Positions 1-5,587 of a DNA stretch of 6,782 nt are shown here, in pieces. A program made the translations under genes and the position numbers. The stretch spans positions 1-6,782 of the forward strand of contig DXNX01000135.1 of the NCBI GenBank assembly GCA_019413245.1, read 5' to 3'. The notes beneath the pieces were generated by a model. It ran no database searches. It was not told the origin of the DNA and saw only the letters and a list, made by a program, of their open reading frames with translations. The stretch is from Oscillospiraceae bacterium (GTDB taxonomy: Bacteria > Bacillota > Clostridia > Oscillospirales > Ruminococcaceae). How positions within the stretch are numbered: position 1 is the first letter of the stretch; every line of letters begins with the position of its first letter.

Positions 1-13
1 GTATAAGAGACAG
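1..13. other. Residual Nextera/Tn5 mosaic-end adapter (artifact)
   Basis: The first 13 bases, GTATAAGAGACAG, are identical to the 3' end of the 19-base Tn5 mosaic end used in Nextera library preparation. The match stops exactly where sequence with the local GC-rich coding character begins (base 14). The frame of the downstream ABC gene stays open through the adapter but encodes nothing family-like there. I read this as untrimmed adapter at a contig end rather than biology. A natural Tn5-type element end is unlikely because no transposase or further element sequence is visible. Confidence 0.93.
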
Positions 14-977
14 CCTGGGCACCATGCAGGTGGGCGACATCATCGCGTTCATCACCTACACCATGCAGATCGTCATGTCCTTCCTGATGCTGACCATGGT
101 GGCCATCATGCTGCCCCGGGCCGGGGTGGCGGCCGACCGCGTGTTTGAGGTGCTGGAGACCGAGCCTTCCATCCACGACCCCGACGAAGTCACCGCCGCC
201 AAGGTCAAGGACCATACCTGGAACGGCCGGGTGGAGTTCGACCATGTGAGCTTCCGGTATCCGGGCGGCGACACCGACGCGCTGGAGGACATTTCCTTCA
301 CCGCCGAGCCGGGCCAGACCACCGCCATCATCGGCGCCACCGGCTGCGGCAAGAGCACCCTGCTGAACCTGATCCCCCGCTTCTTTGACGCCACCGAGGG
401 CCATGTGCGCATCGACGGCGTGGACGTGCGGGATATGCCCCAGGCTGAGCTGCGCTCCCTGCTGGGCTATGTGCCCCAGAAGGGCGTGCTGTTCAGCGGC
501 ACCATCGACAGCAACCTGAAATTCGGCGGTCCCCAGATCACCGACGAGACCGCCCGCAAAGCCGCCGCCATCGCTCAGGCCACCGAGTTCATCGAGGCCA
601 AGCCGGAAGGCTACCAGAGTCCCATCGCCCAGGGCGGCACCAACGTGTCCGGCGGGCAGAAACAGCGCCTGTCCATCGCCCGGGCCATCGCCAAGGACCC
701 GAAAGTCTACCTGTTTGACGACAGCTTCTCCGCTCTGGACTTCAAGACCGACGTGGCCTTGCGCCGTGCCCTGAAGAAGGAAACCGGCGACGCCACCGTC
801 ATCATTGTGGCCCAGCGCATTTCCACCGTCCTGCACGCCAACCAGATCCTGGTGCTGGACGAAGGGCGCATTGTGGGCAAGGGCACCCACGCCCAGCTCA
901 TGGAGAGCTGCCCCACCTATCAGGAAATTGCCCGCAGCCAGCTGAGCCAGAAAGAACTTGGCCTGGGAGGTGAATGA
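14..977 (+). CDS. ABC exporter half-transporter, chain 1, 5'-truncated (degenerate ATPase site)
   Basis: C-terminal part of a type IV (ABCB-like) exporter half-transporter: the end of the membrane domain plus a complete nucleotide-binding domain. The ATG at 24 is an internal Met. The frame is open to the contig end and the text begins in the loop before the last helix, so roughly the first 270-290 residues are missing. Counting from Met24: last membrane helix about 5-30; A-loop Tyr79; Walker A GATGCGKST 104-112 (Lys110, unusual Cys108); Q-loop Gln152; signature VSGGQ 208-212; Walker B LFDD with Asp232; D-loop SALD. The catalytic Glu is replaced by Asp233 and the switch His by Gln264, as in the degenerate-site chain of heterodimeric exporters such as TM287/288, LmrCD and BmrCD. 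Its partner is the next gene. The substrate cannot be read from sequence; multidrug or peptide/lipid export is typical of the family. Function is certain at family level. Confidence 0.95.
966..973 (+). promoter_or_regulatory. Shine-Dalgarno that selects the start of ABC chain 2
   Basis: GGAGGTGA lies inside the last codons of chain 1. It ends immediately before the ATG at 974, which is too close for that ATG to be used, but leaves 6 bases before the ATG at 980, which is near ideal. It therefore argues for initiation at 980. Because it lies upstream of the chain 1 stop (975-977), ribosomes finishing chain 1 could re-initiate on chain 2, which would help keep the two subunits at equal levels. 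Confidence 0.8.
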
Positions 978-979
978 GT

Positions 980-2785
980 ATGCCGAGAATGAGACAATCG
1001 ACCGAGAAGGCCAAAGACTTCAAGGGCACGGTGCGCCGCCTGCTGGCGGAGATGGGCCGTTACCGCCTGGCACTGGCGGTGGTCCTGGTCTTTGCCGTGC
1101 TGTCCACCATCTTCAACATCGTGGGCCCCAAGATCCTGGCCAAGGCCACCACGGCCCTGGCCACCGGATGGGTGGCCAAACTGACCGGTACCGGCGGCAT
1201 CGACTTTGCCTACATCGGCCGTATCCTGCTGATCCTGCTGGGCATCTATCTGCTCAGCGGCGCGTTCAGCTTTATCCAGTACTGGCTGATGAGCGGCGTG
1301 AGCCAGAAGATGTGCTATGATTTCCGCCGCCAGATCAGCGAAAAGATCAACCGTCTGCCCCTGGCCTACTTTGAAAAGCGCACGGTGGGCGAGGTTCTGT
1401 CCCGCATCACCAACGATGTGGACACCATGGGCCAGGCCCTGAACCAGTGCGTGACCCAGCTCATCACCAGCGTGACCACCATGGTGGGCGTGCTCATCAT
1501 GATGCTGTCCATCAGCCCGGTCATGACCCTGATCGTGCTGCTGATCCTGCCCGTCAGCCTGATCCTGGTGCTGTGCGTGGTGCGCATCAGCCAGAAATAC
1601 TTCAAACAGCAGCAGGCCACCCTGGGCGTGGTCAACGGCCAGGTGGAGGAAGTGTATTCCGGCCAGGCCGTGGTCAAGGCCTTCAACCGGGAGCAGGCCG
1701 TGCTGGCCGACTTTGACGCCGCCAACGGCCGCCTGTACGAATCCGCCTGGAAGAGCCAGTTCCTGTCCGGCCTGATGCAGCCCGTGATGAACTTTGTGGG
1801 CAATCTGGGCTATGTGGCGGTGGCCATCGTGGGCAGCATCTTTGCCGCCAACGGGCGCATCACCGTGGGCGACATCCAGGCGTTCATCCAGTATGTAAAG
1901 AACTTCACCCAGCCCATCCAGCAGCTGGCCCAGGTGTCCAACATGCTGCAGAGCATGGCCGCCGCGGCCGAACGCGTGTTTGAGTTCCTGGCCGAGCCGG
2001 AGGAGGACCAGAAGGCGGAGGGCACCCCCGCCGACCCCGCCCTCATCAACGGGCAGGTCACCTTCGACCATGTGCGCTTCGGCTACACCCCCGAAAAGAC
2101 CATCATCCGGGATTTCTCCTGCGATGTGCAGCCCGGCCAGAAGGTAGCCATCGTGGGTCCCACCGGCGCGGGCAAGACCACCATCGTCAAGCTGCTCATG
2201 CGGTTCTATGATGTGGATTCCGGCCACATCCGCCTGAACGGCCACGATGTGCGGGAATTCGACCGCTCCCCCATGCGGGAGGGCTTCGGCATGGTGCTGC
2301 AGGACACCTGGCTGTTCCAGGGCACCATCATGGAGAACATCCGCTACGGCCGTCTGGACGCCACCGATGAGGAAGTCATCGCCGCGGCCAAGGCCGCCAA
2401 GGCCGACCACTTCATCCGCACCCTGCCGGGGGGTTATGACATGGTCATCAACGAGGACGCCAGCAACGTGAGCCAGGGCCAGAAGCAGCTGCTGACCATC
2501 GCCCGGGCCATTCTGGCGGACAACCGCATCCTCATTCTGGACGAGGCCACCAGCTCGGTGGATACCCGCACCGAGGAGCAGATCCAGGCCGCCATGGACA
2601 ATCTGATGCGCGGCCGCACCAGCTTCGTCATCGCCCACCGCCTGTCCACCATCAAGGACAGTGACCTCATTCTGGTCATGCGGGACGGCGACATCGTGGA
2701 GCAGGGCACCCACGACGAACTGCTGGACCAGGGCGGCTTCTACGCCGACCTGTACAACAGCCAGTTCGAGGACGTGAGCGTGTAA
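980..2785 (+). CDS. ABC exporter half-transporter, chain 2 (catalytically competent site), complete
   Basis: Complete 601-residue half-transporter: an N-terminal six-helix membrane domain (helices near 31-51, 81-103, 158-178, 181-203, 271-289 and 298-318) and a C-terminal ATPase domain. Motifs: A-loop Tyr369; Walker A GPTGAGKTT 393-401 (Lys399); Q-loop Gln441; signature VSQGQ 497-501; Walker B ILILDE with Asp521 and catalytic Glu522; D-loop SSVD; switch His553. Glu and His are canonical, but the signature has Gln in place of the first Gly. This is the expected complement to chain 1: the competent site would pair this Walker A/B with the chain 1 signature, and the degenerate site the reverse. 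An ATG at 974 overlaps the chain 1 stop (ATGA) and would add two residues, but the Shine-Dalgarno fits 980 better. Length is normal for the family. The gene ends before a strong terminator. The transported substrate is unknown; this is the LmrD/BmrD/TM288-like partner by motif pattern. Confidence 0.96.
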   Translation: MPRMRQSTEKAKDFKGTVRRLLAEMGRYRLALAVVLVFAVLSTIFNIVGPKILAKATTALATGWVAKLTGTGGIDFAYIGRILLILLGIYLLSGAFSFIQYWLMSGVSQKMCYDFRRQISEKINRLPLAYFEKRTVGEVLSRITNDVDTMGQALNQCVTQLITSVTTMVGVLIMMLSISPVMTLIVLLILPVSLILVLCVVRISQKYFKQQQATLGVVNGQVEEVYSGQAVVKAFNREQAVLADFDAANGRLYESAWKSQFLSGLMQPVMNFVGNLGYVAVAIVGSIFAANGRITVGDIQAFIQYVKNFTQPIQQLAQVSNMLQSMAAAAERVFEFLAEPEEDQKAEGTPADPALINGQVTFDHVRFGYTPEKTIIRDFSCDVQPGQKVAIVGPTGAGKTTIVKLLMRFYDVDSGHIRLNGHDVREFDRSPMREGFGMVLQDTWLFQGTIMENIRYGRLDATDEEVIAAAKAAKADHFIRTLPGGYDMVINEDASNVSQGQKQLLTIARAILADNRILILDEATSSVDTRTEEQIQAAMDNLMRGRTSFVIAHRLSTIKDSDLILVMRDGDIVEQGTHDELLDQGGFYADLYNSQFEDVSV

Positions 2786-2814
2786 AAAACATCGCGTAAA
2801 TCTCCTTTGCAGCC

Positions 2815-2856
2815 AAAAATCCCCCGTCTGCTTTCGGGCAGGCGGGGGATTTTTTT
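2815..2856. terminator. Strong, probably bidirectional intrinsic terminator
   Basis: A 17-base-pair stem (arms 2815-2831 and 2838-2854, one G-U wobble, 6-base loop TTTCGG) is followed on the plus strand by seven T (2850-2856). It lies 29 bases after the ABC chain 2 stop. The left arm starts with five A, which give a T run when read on the minus strand, 12-15 bases past the stop of the convergent CMD-family gene at 2869. One hairpin can thus end both converging transcripts. Confidence 0.92.
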
Positions 2857-2868
2857 GCTTTCTTGCGG

Positions 2869-3552
2869 TCAGGTGCGGGCATTCTGAATGCAGGTCAGGG
2901 CGTTGAGGCTGCGGGGATAGCCGATGTAGGGCAGGCAGTTCAGCACCACCCGGGTGAGGAAGTCGGCGTCGTTGCCCAGGTTCATGTTGCCCTTGGCGTG
3001 GGCGGTGAGCTGGGGTTCGCACCCGCCCTGGGCGGCCAGGAAGCAGAAGGTGATCAGCTCCCGCTGGCGCAGGTCCAGCCCGGTGCGGGTGTAGTAATCC
3101 CCGAAGCAGTTGGCCCCCAGCCACCGGTTGACGGTGCTCTGGCGCCAGGCTTCCCGCATGCCGTCCCCGAAGATGGCCGCCTGGGCGTCCACGCCTTTGT
3201 CCAGACGGGTCTCGGGGGTGGTGGTGGACTGAGGCGGCAGAGGCAGAGCCACACCGCGGGCGGTGAACACCTCATTCATGGCGTCCACAAAGGGCAGGAC
3301 CCGGCCCAGGCCCAGATAGTCCACGGCCTGATAGACCAACTCCCGGACCATCACCGGGGTCAGCCCGGCGTCCAGGGCTTCGGGCAGGGCCAGTTTGAAC
3401 ACCTGCACCCCCTGGCAGCCCACCAGAGTGGCCAGCACAGCCAGGCTCCGGGTGACGGGGTCCAGGGCACAGGCCGGATCCTCGGCCGCCTCGTGGCGGG
3501 CAAAGGCTTCGGCAATGGCGGCAAATTCCGGGTCGGTACGGCGGTAGTCCAT
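2869..3552 (-). CDS. Carboxymuconolactone decarboxylase (CMD)-family protein, two CMD repeats
   Basis: A 227-residue soluble protein with no signal peptide or membrane segment. It contains two CMD-like helical repeats, about 30-100 and 155-225. The typical pattern of a helix, then Leu-x-x-x-Ala, a Gly, an amphipathic helix and a Tyr/Gly/Pro turn is visible twice (ELVYQAVDYLG at 71-81; LNCLPYIGYP at 204-213). The family includes 4-carboxymuconolactone decarboxylase and AhpD-type alkylhydroperoxidases. The AhpD CxxC redox pair is absent: repeat 1 has a lone Cys47, repeat 2 has Cys178 and keeps a His at 185. AhpD-type peroxidase chemistry is therefore unlikely, and no specific reaction can be assigned. 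The chosen ATG (3552) has GAAAGAAG (3561-3568) 8 bases upstream and a promoter just beyond. The open frame continues upstream to 3720, but that stretch contains hairpins and encodes nothing family-like. It stands alone between two terminators, convergent with the ABC operon. Confidence 0.85.
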   Translation of the reverse strand: MDYRRTDPEFAAIAEAFARHEAAEDPACALDPVTRSLAVLATLVGCQGVQVFKLALPEALDAGLTPVMVRELVYQAVDYLGLGRVLPFVDAMNEVFTARGVALPLPPQSTTTPETRLDKGVDAQAAIFGDGMREAWRQSTVNRWLGANCFGDYYTRTGLDLRQRELITFCFLAAQGGCEPQLTAHAKGNMNLGNDADFLTRVVLNCLPYIGYPRSLNALTCIQNART

Positions 3553-3584
3553 ACAAAACACTTCTTTCCGTTGGTTTTGTCTGT

Positions 3585-3614
3585 ATTGTACCGCTGTTTT
3601 GGCCCAAAAGTCCA
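3585..3614 (-). promoter_or_regulatory. Probable sigma-70-type promoter of the CMD-family gene
   Basis: On the minus strand a -35 element TGGACT (3609-3614, 4 of 6 consensus) is followed by an 18-base spacer and a -10 element TACAAT (3585-3590, 5 of 6). Transcription would start near 3578, giving a leader of about 25 bases that contains the Shine-Dalgarno of the gene starting at 3552. It lies downstream of the upstream gene's hairpin, the expected place for an independent promoter. Confidence 0.55.
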
Positions 3615-3634
3615 CTGCCCGGTTCGTATGCCTT

Positions 3635-3653
3635 CCATGCCCCCCAGGCATGG
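3635..3653. repeat. Small inverted repeat beside the larger hairpin
   Basis: CCATGCC (3635-3641) and GGCATGG (3647-3653) form a perfect 7-base-pair stem with a 5-base loop. It sits 4 bases from the large GC-rich hairpin, so minus-strand transcripts reading through would carry two hairpins in tandem. No T run follows on either strand. Its function is unclear; it could add to 3'-end folding of the methyltransferase mRNA. Confidence 0.4.
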
Positions 3654-3657
3654 CAAA

Positions 3658-3695
3658 GCGCCGGCCCGGAAGAAAGTTTTCTCCCGGGCCGGCGC
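3658..3695 (-). terminator. GC-rich hairpin, weak candidate terminator of the RNA methyltransferase gene
   Basis: Perfect 12-base-pair arms GCGCCGGCCCGG (3658-3669) and CCGGGCCGGCGC (3684-3695). Inside, AGAAA and TTTCT can extend the pairing past one A/C mismatch. The hairpin begins 34 bases past the methyltransferase stop codon on the minus strand. Only three T follow on that strand, so it is a poor classical intrinsic terminator; it may terminate weakly, need Rho, or protect the mRNA 3' end. No T run follows on the plus strand either. Confidence 0.5.
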
Positions 3696-3697
3696 GT

Positions 3698-3727
3698 AAA
3701 TTGTATATCGTTTTATACAAATTGTAT
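3698..3727. promoter_or_regulatory. AT-rich dyad cluster, operator-like
   Basis: Three copies of one half-site in alternating orientation: TTGTATA (3701-3707), TATACAA (3714-3720) and TTGTAT (3722-3727). The first two form a 7-base inverted repeat around 6 bases. The last two form a perfect odd palindrome, ATACAA-A-TTGTAT (3715-3727). AAATTGTAT also recurs directly at 3698 and 3719, 21 bases apart, about two helical turns. This AT island is conspicuous in GC-rich surroundings. It could bind a dimeric regulator, but the nearest downstream gene on the minus strand (start 3552) has a closer promoter, and no plus-strand gene follows. Confidence 0.3.
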
Positions 3728-3729
3728 TA

Positions 3730-4563
3730 TTATAAATCTTTGCCGCACAGCTGCCAGAAGGCCACCGCCCCGGCCGCCGCCACGTTGAGGGAATCCACCC
3801 CCGGGCGCATGGGGATGCGCACGGTGTACCGGCACCGGGCAATGGTATCCGGGGCCAGACCGTCCCCCTCGGTGCCCAGCACCATGGCCAGGCGGGGCTC
3901 CGCGGCAAGGCGCGGGTCGTCGATGCGCAGGGAGTTTTCGTTCAGGGCCAGGGCCGCCGTGGCAAAGCCCATCTTCTCCAGCCGGGCCAGGCCCCCTTCC
4001 GGCCAGTCTGTTTTATCTTCCCCCAGGCGGGCCCAGGGCACCACGAACACGGTGCCCATGCTCACCCGCACAGCGCGGCGGCAGAGCGGGTCACAGCAGG
4101 AGGGGCTGAGCAGCACCGCGTCCACCCCCATGGCTGCCGCCGAGCGGAACACCGCCCCCACGTTGGTGGAGTCCACGATGTTTTCCAGCACCGCCACCCG
4201 CCGGGCGTTTTGGCAGATGTCCTCCGCCTGGCGGGGCGCCGGGCGGGCCATGGCACACAGCACCCCCCGGGTCAGGGTGTAACCGGTAAGGCTGGCCAGC
4301 AGCTCCCGGTCCCCGGTGTACACCGGCACATCCGGGCAGCGGGCCAGCACCGGGGCGGCAGGGCCTTCGATCTGGCGGCGCTCCATGAGGAAGGCCAGGG
4401 GCTCACATCCCGCATCCAGGGCGCTGCCGATGACCTTGGGGCTTTCGGCAATGAACAGGCCGTGGGCCCGCTCGGTGCTGCTGCGCAGCTGGGCTTCGGT
4501 GAGGCGGGCAAAAGGTGCCAGCTCCGGCAGGTTCAGGTCGTGTATCTCGATGATGGGCGGCAT
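3730..4563 (-). CDS. SpoU/TrmH-family RNA 2'-O-ribose methyltransferase
   Basis: A 277-residue SPOUT-superfamily enzyme expected to transfer a methyl group from S-adenosylmethionine to the 2'-OH of a ribose in tRNA or rRNA. The N-terminal part (about 22-105) resembles the SpoU substrate-binding domain. The C-terminal knot domain shows all three family motifs: motif 1 with Asn134, Gly136 and Arg140; motif 2 LGTEGDG (229-235) with Glu232; and motif 3 with IPM (250-252) and SLN (258-260). These build the trefoil-knot cofactor site. Length is typical of TrmH/RlmB-like proteins. The exact RNA position is not readable, so no gene symbol is given. The ATG at 4563 is preferred because AAAGGAG (4573-4579) precedes it by 9 bases. 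A TTG at 4587 would place that Shine-Dalgarno inside the gene. It has its own promoter at 4625-4654. Confidence 0.94.
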   Translation of the reverse strand: MPPIIEIHDLNLPELAPFARLTEAQLRSSTERAHGLFIAESPKVIGSALDAGCEPLAFLMERRQIEGPAAPVLARCPDVPVYTGDRELLASLTGYTLTRGVLCAMARPAPRQAEDICQNARRVAVLENIVDSTNVGAVFRSAAAMGVDAVLLSPSCCDPLCRRAVRVSMGTVFVVPWARLGEDKTDWPEGGLARLEKMGFATAALALNENSLRIDDPRLAAEPRLAMVLGTEGDGLAPDTIARCRYTVRIPMRPGVDSLNVAAAGAVAFWQLCGKDL

Positions 4564-4572
4564 GGGGGGATT

Positions 4573-4579
4573 CTCCTTT
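4573..4579 (-). promoter_or_regulatory. Shine-Dalgarno of the RNA methyltransferase
   Basis: AAAGGAG on the minus strand, 9 bases before the ATG at 4563. It decides the start: the alternative TTG at 4587 lies upstream of it and has no ribosome-binding sequence of its own, only the terminator T run. Confidence 0.85.
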
Positions 4580-4590
4580 CGGTACAAAGC

Positions 4591-4621
4591 AAAAAACCGC
4601 CCGGCGGCGGGCCGGGCAGTT
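4591..4621 (-). terminator. Intrinsic terminator of the phosphomutase-manA operon
   Basis: Read on the minus strand, AACTGCCCGG (4612-4621) pairs with CCGGGCGGTT (4595-4604) around a 7-base loop, with one G-U wobble. The stem is followed by six T in total (4591-4596). It starts 38 bases past the manA stop. The hairpin also falls at the expected 5' end of transcripts from the promoter at 4625-4654, so it may additionally act as a 5' leader hairpin for the methyltransferase mRNA. Confidence 0.85.
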
Positions 4622-4624
4622 CTG

Positions 4625-4654
4625 ATGATACTCCGTTTTGCAAAGACATGTCAA
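4625..4654 (-). promoter_or_regulatory. Sigma-70-type promoter of the RNA methyltransferase gene
   Basis: Minus strand: perfect -35 TTGACA (4649-4654), 18-base spacer, -10 TATCAT (4625-4630, 5 of 6). The predicted start is near 4618, about 55 bases before the ATG at 4563. The -35 begins 5 bases past the manA stop codon, and the start point falls inside the first arm of the terminator hairpin. Confidence 0.7.
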
Positions 4655-4659
4655 CCGGC

Positions 4660-5580
4660 TCAGACCCGGGTGCACAGGGTCTTGAGCTGGCCGGTGACGG
4701 TGAAATCGCCGCTGCCCGCGGTGAGGAACAGGCTATCACCCTTCTTGACCGGCAGGGTCTCGCCGCCGCAGGTCACGGTGCCTTCGCCGTCCACGATGAG
4801 CAGGGACACAAAGCTGTCGGTTCCTGCCGTGCCGGAGAAGTCGTTGTCGTACACGTCCACCGTGAAATAGGGGCACTGGGCCAGGTGGCTGCCGAAATCC
4901 TGCTTCTTGGGGGGCTTGCACTCGGTGACGGCCAGGGCCTGGGGAATGTGCAGGGCCCGGGGCTTGCCGTCGGCGCCCACCCGGCCGTAGTCGTAGACGC
5001 GGTAGGTGACGTTGGAGTTCTGCTGGATCTCGGCGATGACGATGCCCTGGCAGATGGCGTGCAGGGTGCCGGAGGGGATGAAGAAGACATCGCCCTTGTG
5101 CACCGGCGCCGCGTTGAGCACCTCGGTCAGGGTGTTGTCCTTGATGCGGCGCTCGAACTCCTCCTTGGTGATCTCGTGGTCAAAGCCGTAGTACAGGAAG
5201 GCGCCGGGCTCGCAGTCCAGGATGTACCACATCTCGGTTTTGCCGTACTGGTGCTCATGTTCCAGGGCGTACTCGTTGGAGGGGTGCACCTGGATGGACA
5301 GGTTGCCCTTGGCGTCGATGAACTTGGTCAGGATGGGGAATTCCGCAAACTTTTTGCCGTTTTCGCCCAGGATGTCCCGGCCTTTTTCTTCAATATACTG
5401 AGCCAGGGTCTTGCCGTCGTCCGCCCCGCCCACAATATAGGAGGGACCGTCGGGATGGCAGGAGAGCACCCAGGCTTCGGCCAGGGGGTTCAGGTCGCTT
5501 TCGATGCCGAAATCGGTGCGCAGGCGGGAACCGCCCCACAGATAATCCTTGCAGCTGGGTTTCAGTTTGAGCATAGCCAT
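4660..5580 (-). CDS. manA: Mannose-6-phosphate isomerase, class I (EC 5.3.1.8)
   Basis: A complete 306-residue cytoplasmic, zinc-dependent cupin enzyme that interconverts mannose-6-phosphate and fructose-6-phosphate. The pattern matches the short Firmicute class I isomerases of around 315 residues. The metal-site residues are visible: Gln97 and His99 in IQVHP (96-100), Glu116 in KTEMWY (114-119) and His174 in GTLHAI (171-176). The active-site Arg is expected at 194 in VTYRVYDYGR (191-200). The C-terminal part (about 235-300) is the second, non-catalytic cupin barrel. The ATG at 5580 has AAAGGA (5591-5596) 10 bases upstream; an ATG two codons later would be further away. The gene follows the phosphomutase after only 7 bases, so the two are almost certainly co-transcribed. 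The pair would link central carbon to mannose-1-P and nucleotide-mannose, or allow use of mannose. Confidence 0.96.
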   Translation of the reverse strand: MAMLKLKPSCKDYLWGGSRLRTDFGIESDLNPLAEAWVLSCHPDGPSYIVGGADDGKTLAQYIEEKGRDILGENGKKFAEFPILTKFIDAKGNLSIQVHPSNEYALEHEHQYGKTEMWYILDCEPGAFLYYGFDHEITKEEFERRIKDNTLTEVLNAAPVHKGDVFFIPSGTLHAICQGIVIAEIQQNSNVTYRVYDYGRVGADGKPRALHIPQALAVTECKPPKKQDFGSHLAQCPYFTVDVYDNDFSGTAGTDSFVSLLIVDGEGTVTCGGETLPVKKGDSLFLTAGSGDFTVTGQLKTLCTRV

Positions 5581-5587
5581 GATGGAC

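Noticed and set aside
24..26. ATG at 24 as a real start of a short ABC ATPase protein.
   Set aside because: The residues after it are the last membrane helix of an exporter domain, and the frame is open to the adapter junction. The gene is cut by the contig end.
920..3124. A 734-codon open frame on the minus strand opposite the ABC chain 2 gene.
   Set aside because: It is antisense to a clearly conserved gene, its product is a His/Gln/Gly-rich low-complexity string with no family motif, and long antisense frames are expected from GC-rich third positions. It also runs through the terminator at 2815-2856.
3635..3695. Hairpin pair as a REP element or small RNA gene.
   Set aside because: Only one copy of each hairpin is in the window and no T run follows; a mRNA 3'-end structure is the simpler reading.
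2863..3699. A 278-codon plus-strand frame opposite the CMD-family gene.
   Set aside because: It is a shadow of the CMD frame, low complexity, without a credible ribosome-binding site, and starts just after a strong plus-strand terminator.
3553..3720. N-terminal extension of the CMD gene to 3720.
   Set aside because: The stretch contains two hairpins and a promoter, and its translation has no family similarity; the ATG at 3552 has a Shine-Dalgarno.
3553..3729. Riboswitch or T-box in the largest intergenic gap.
   Set aside because: No recognisable aptamer core or T-box sequence is seen; the gap is explained by hairpins, an AT-rich dyad cluster and a promoter.
4564..4587. TTG start of the RNA methyltransferase at 4587.
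   Set aside because: It would place the AAAGGAG ribosome-binding sequence inside the gene; the ATG at 4563 is correctly spaced.
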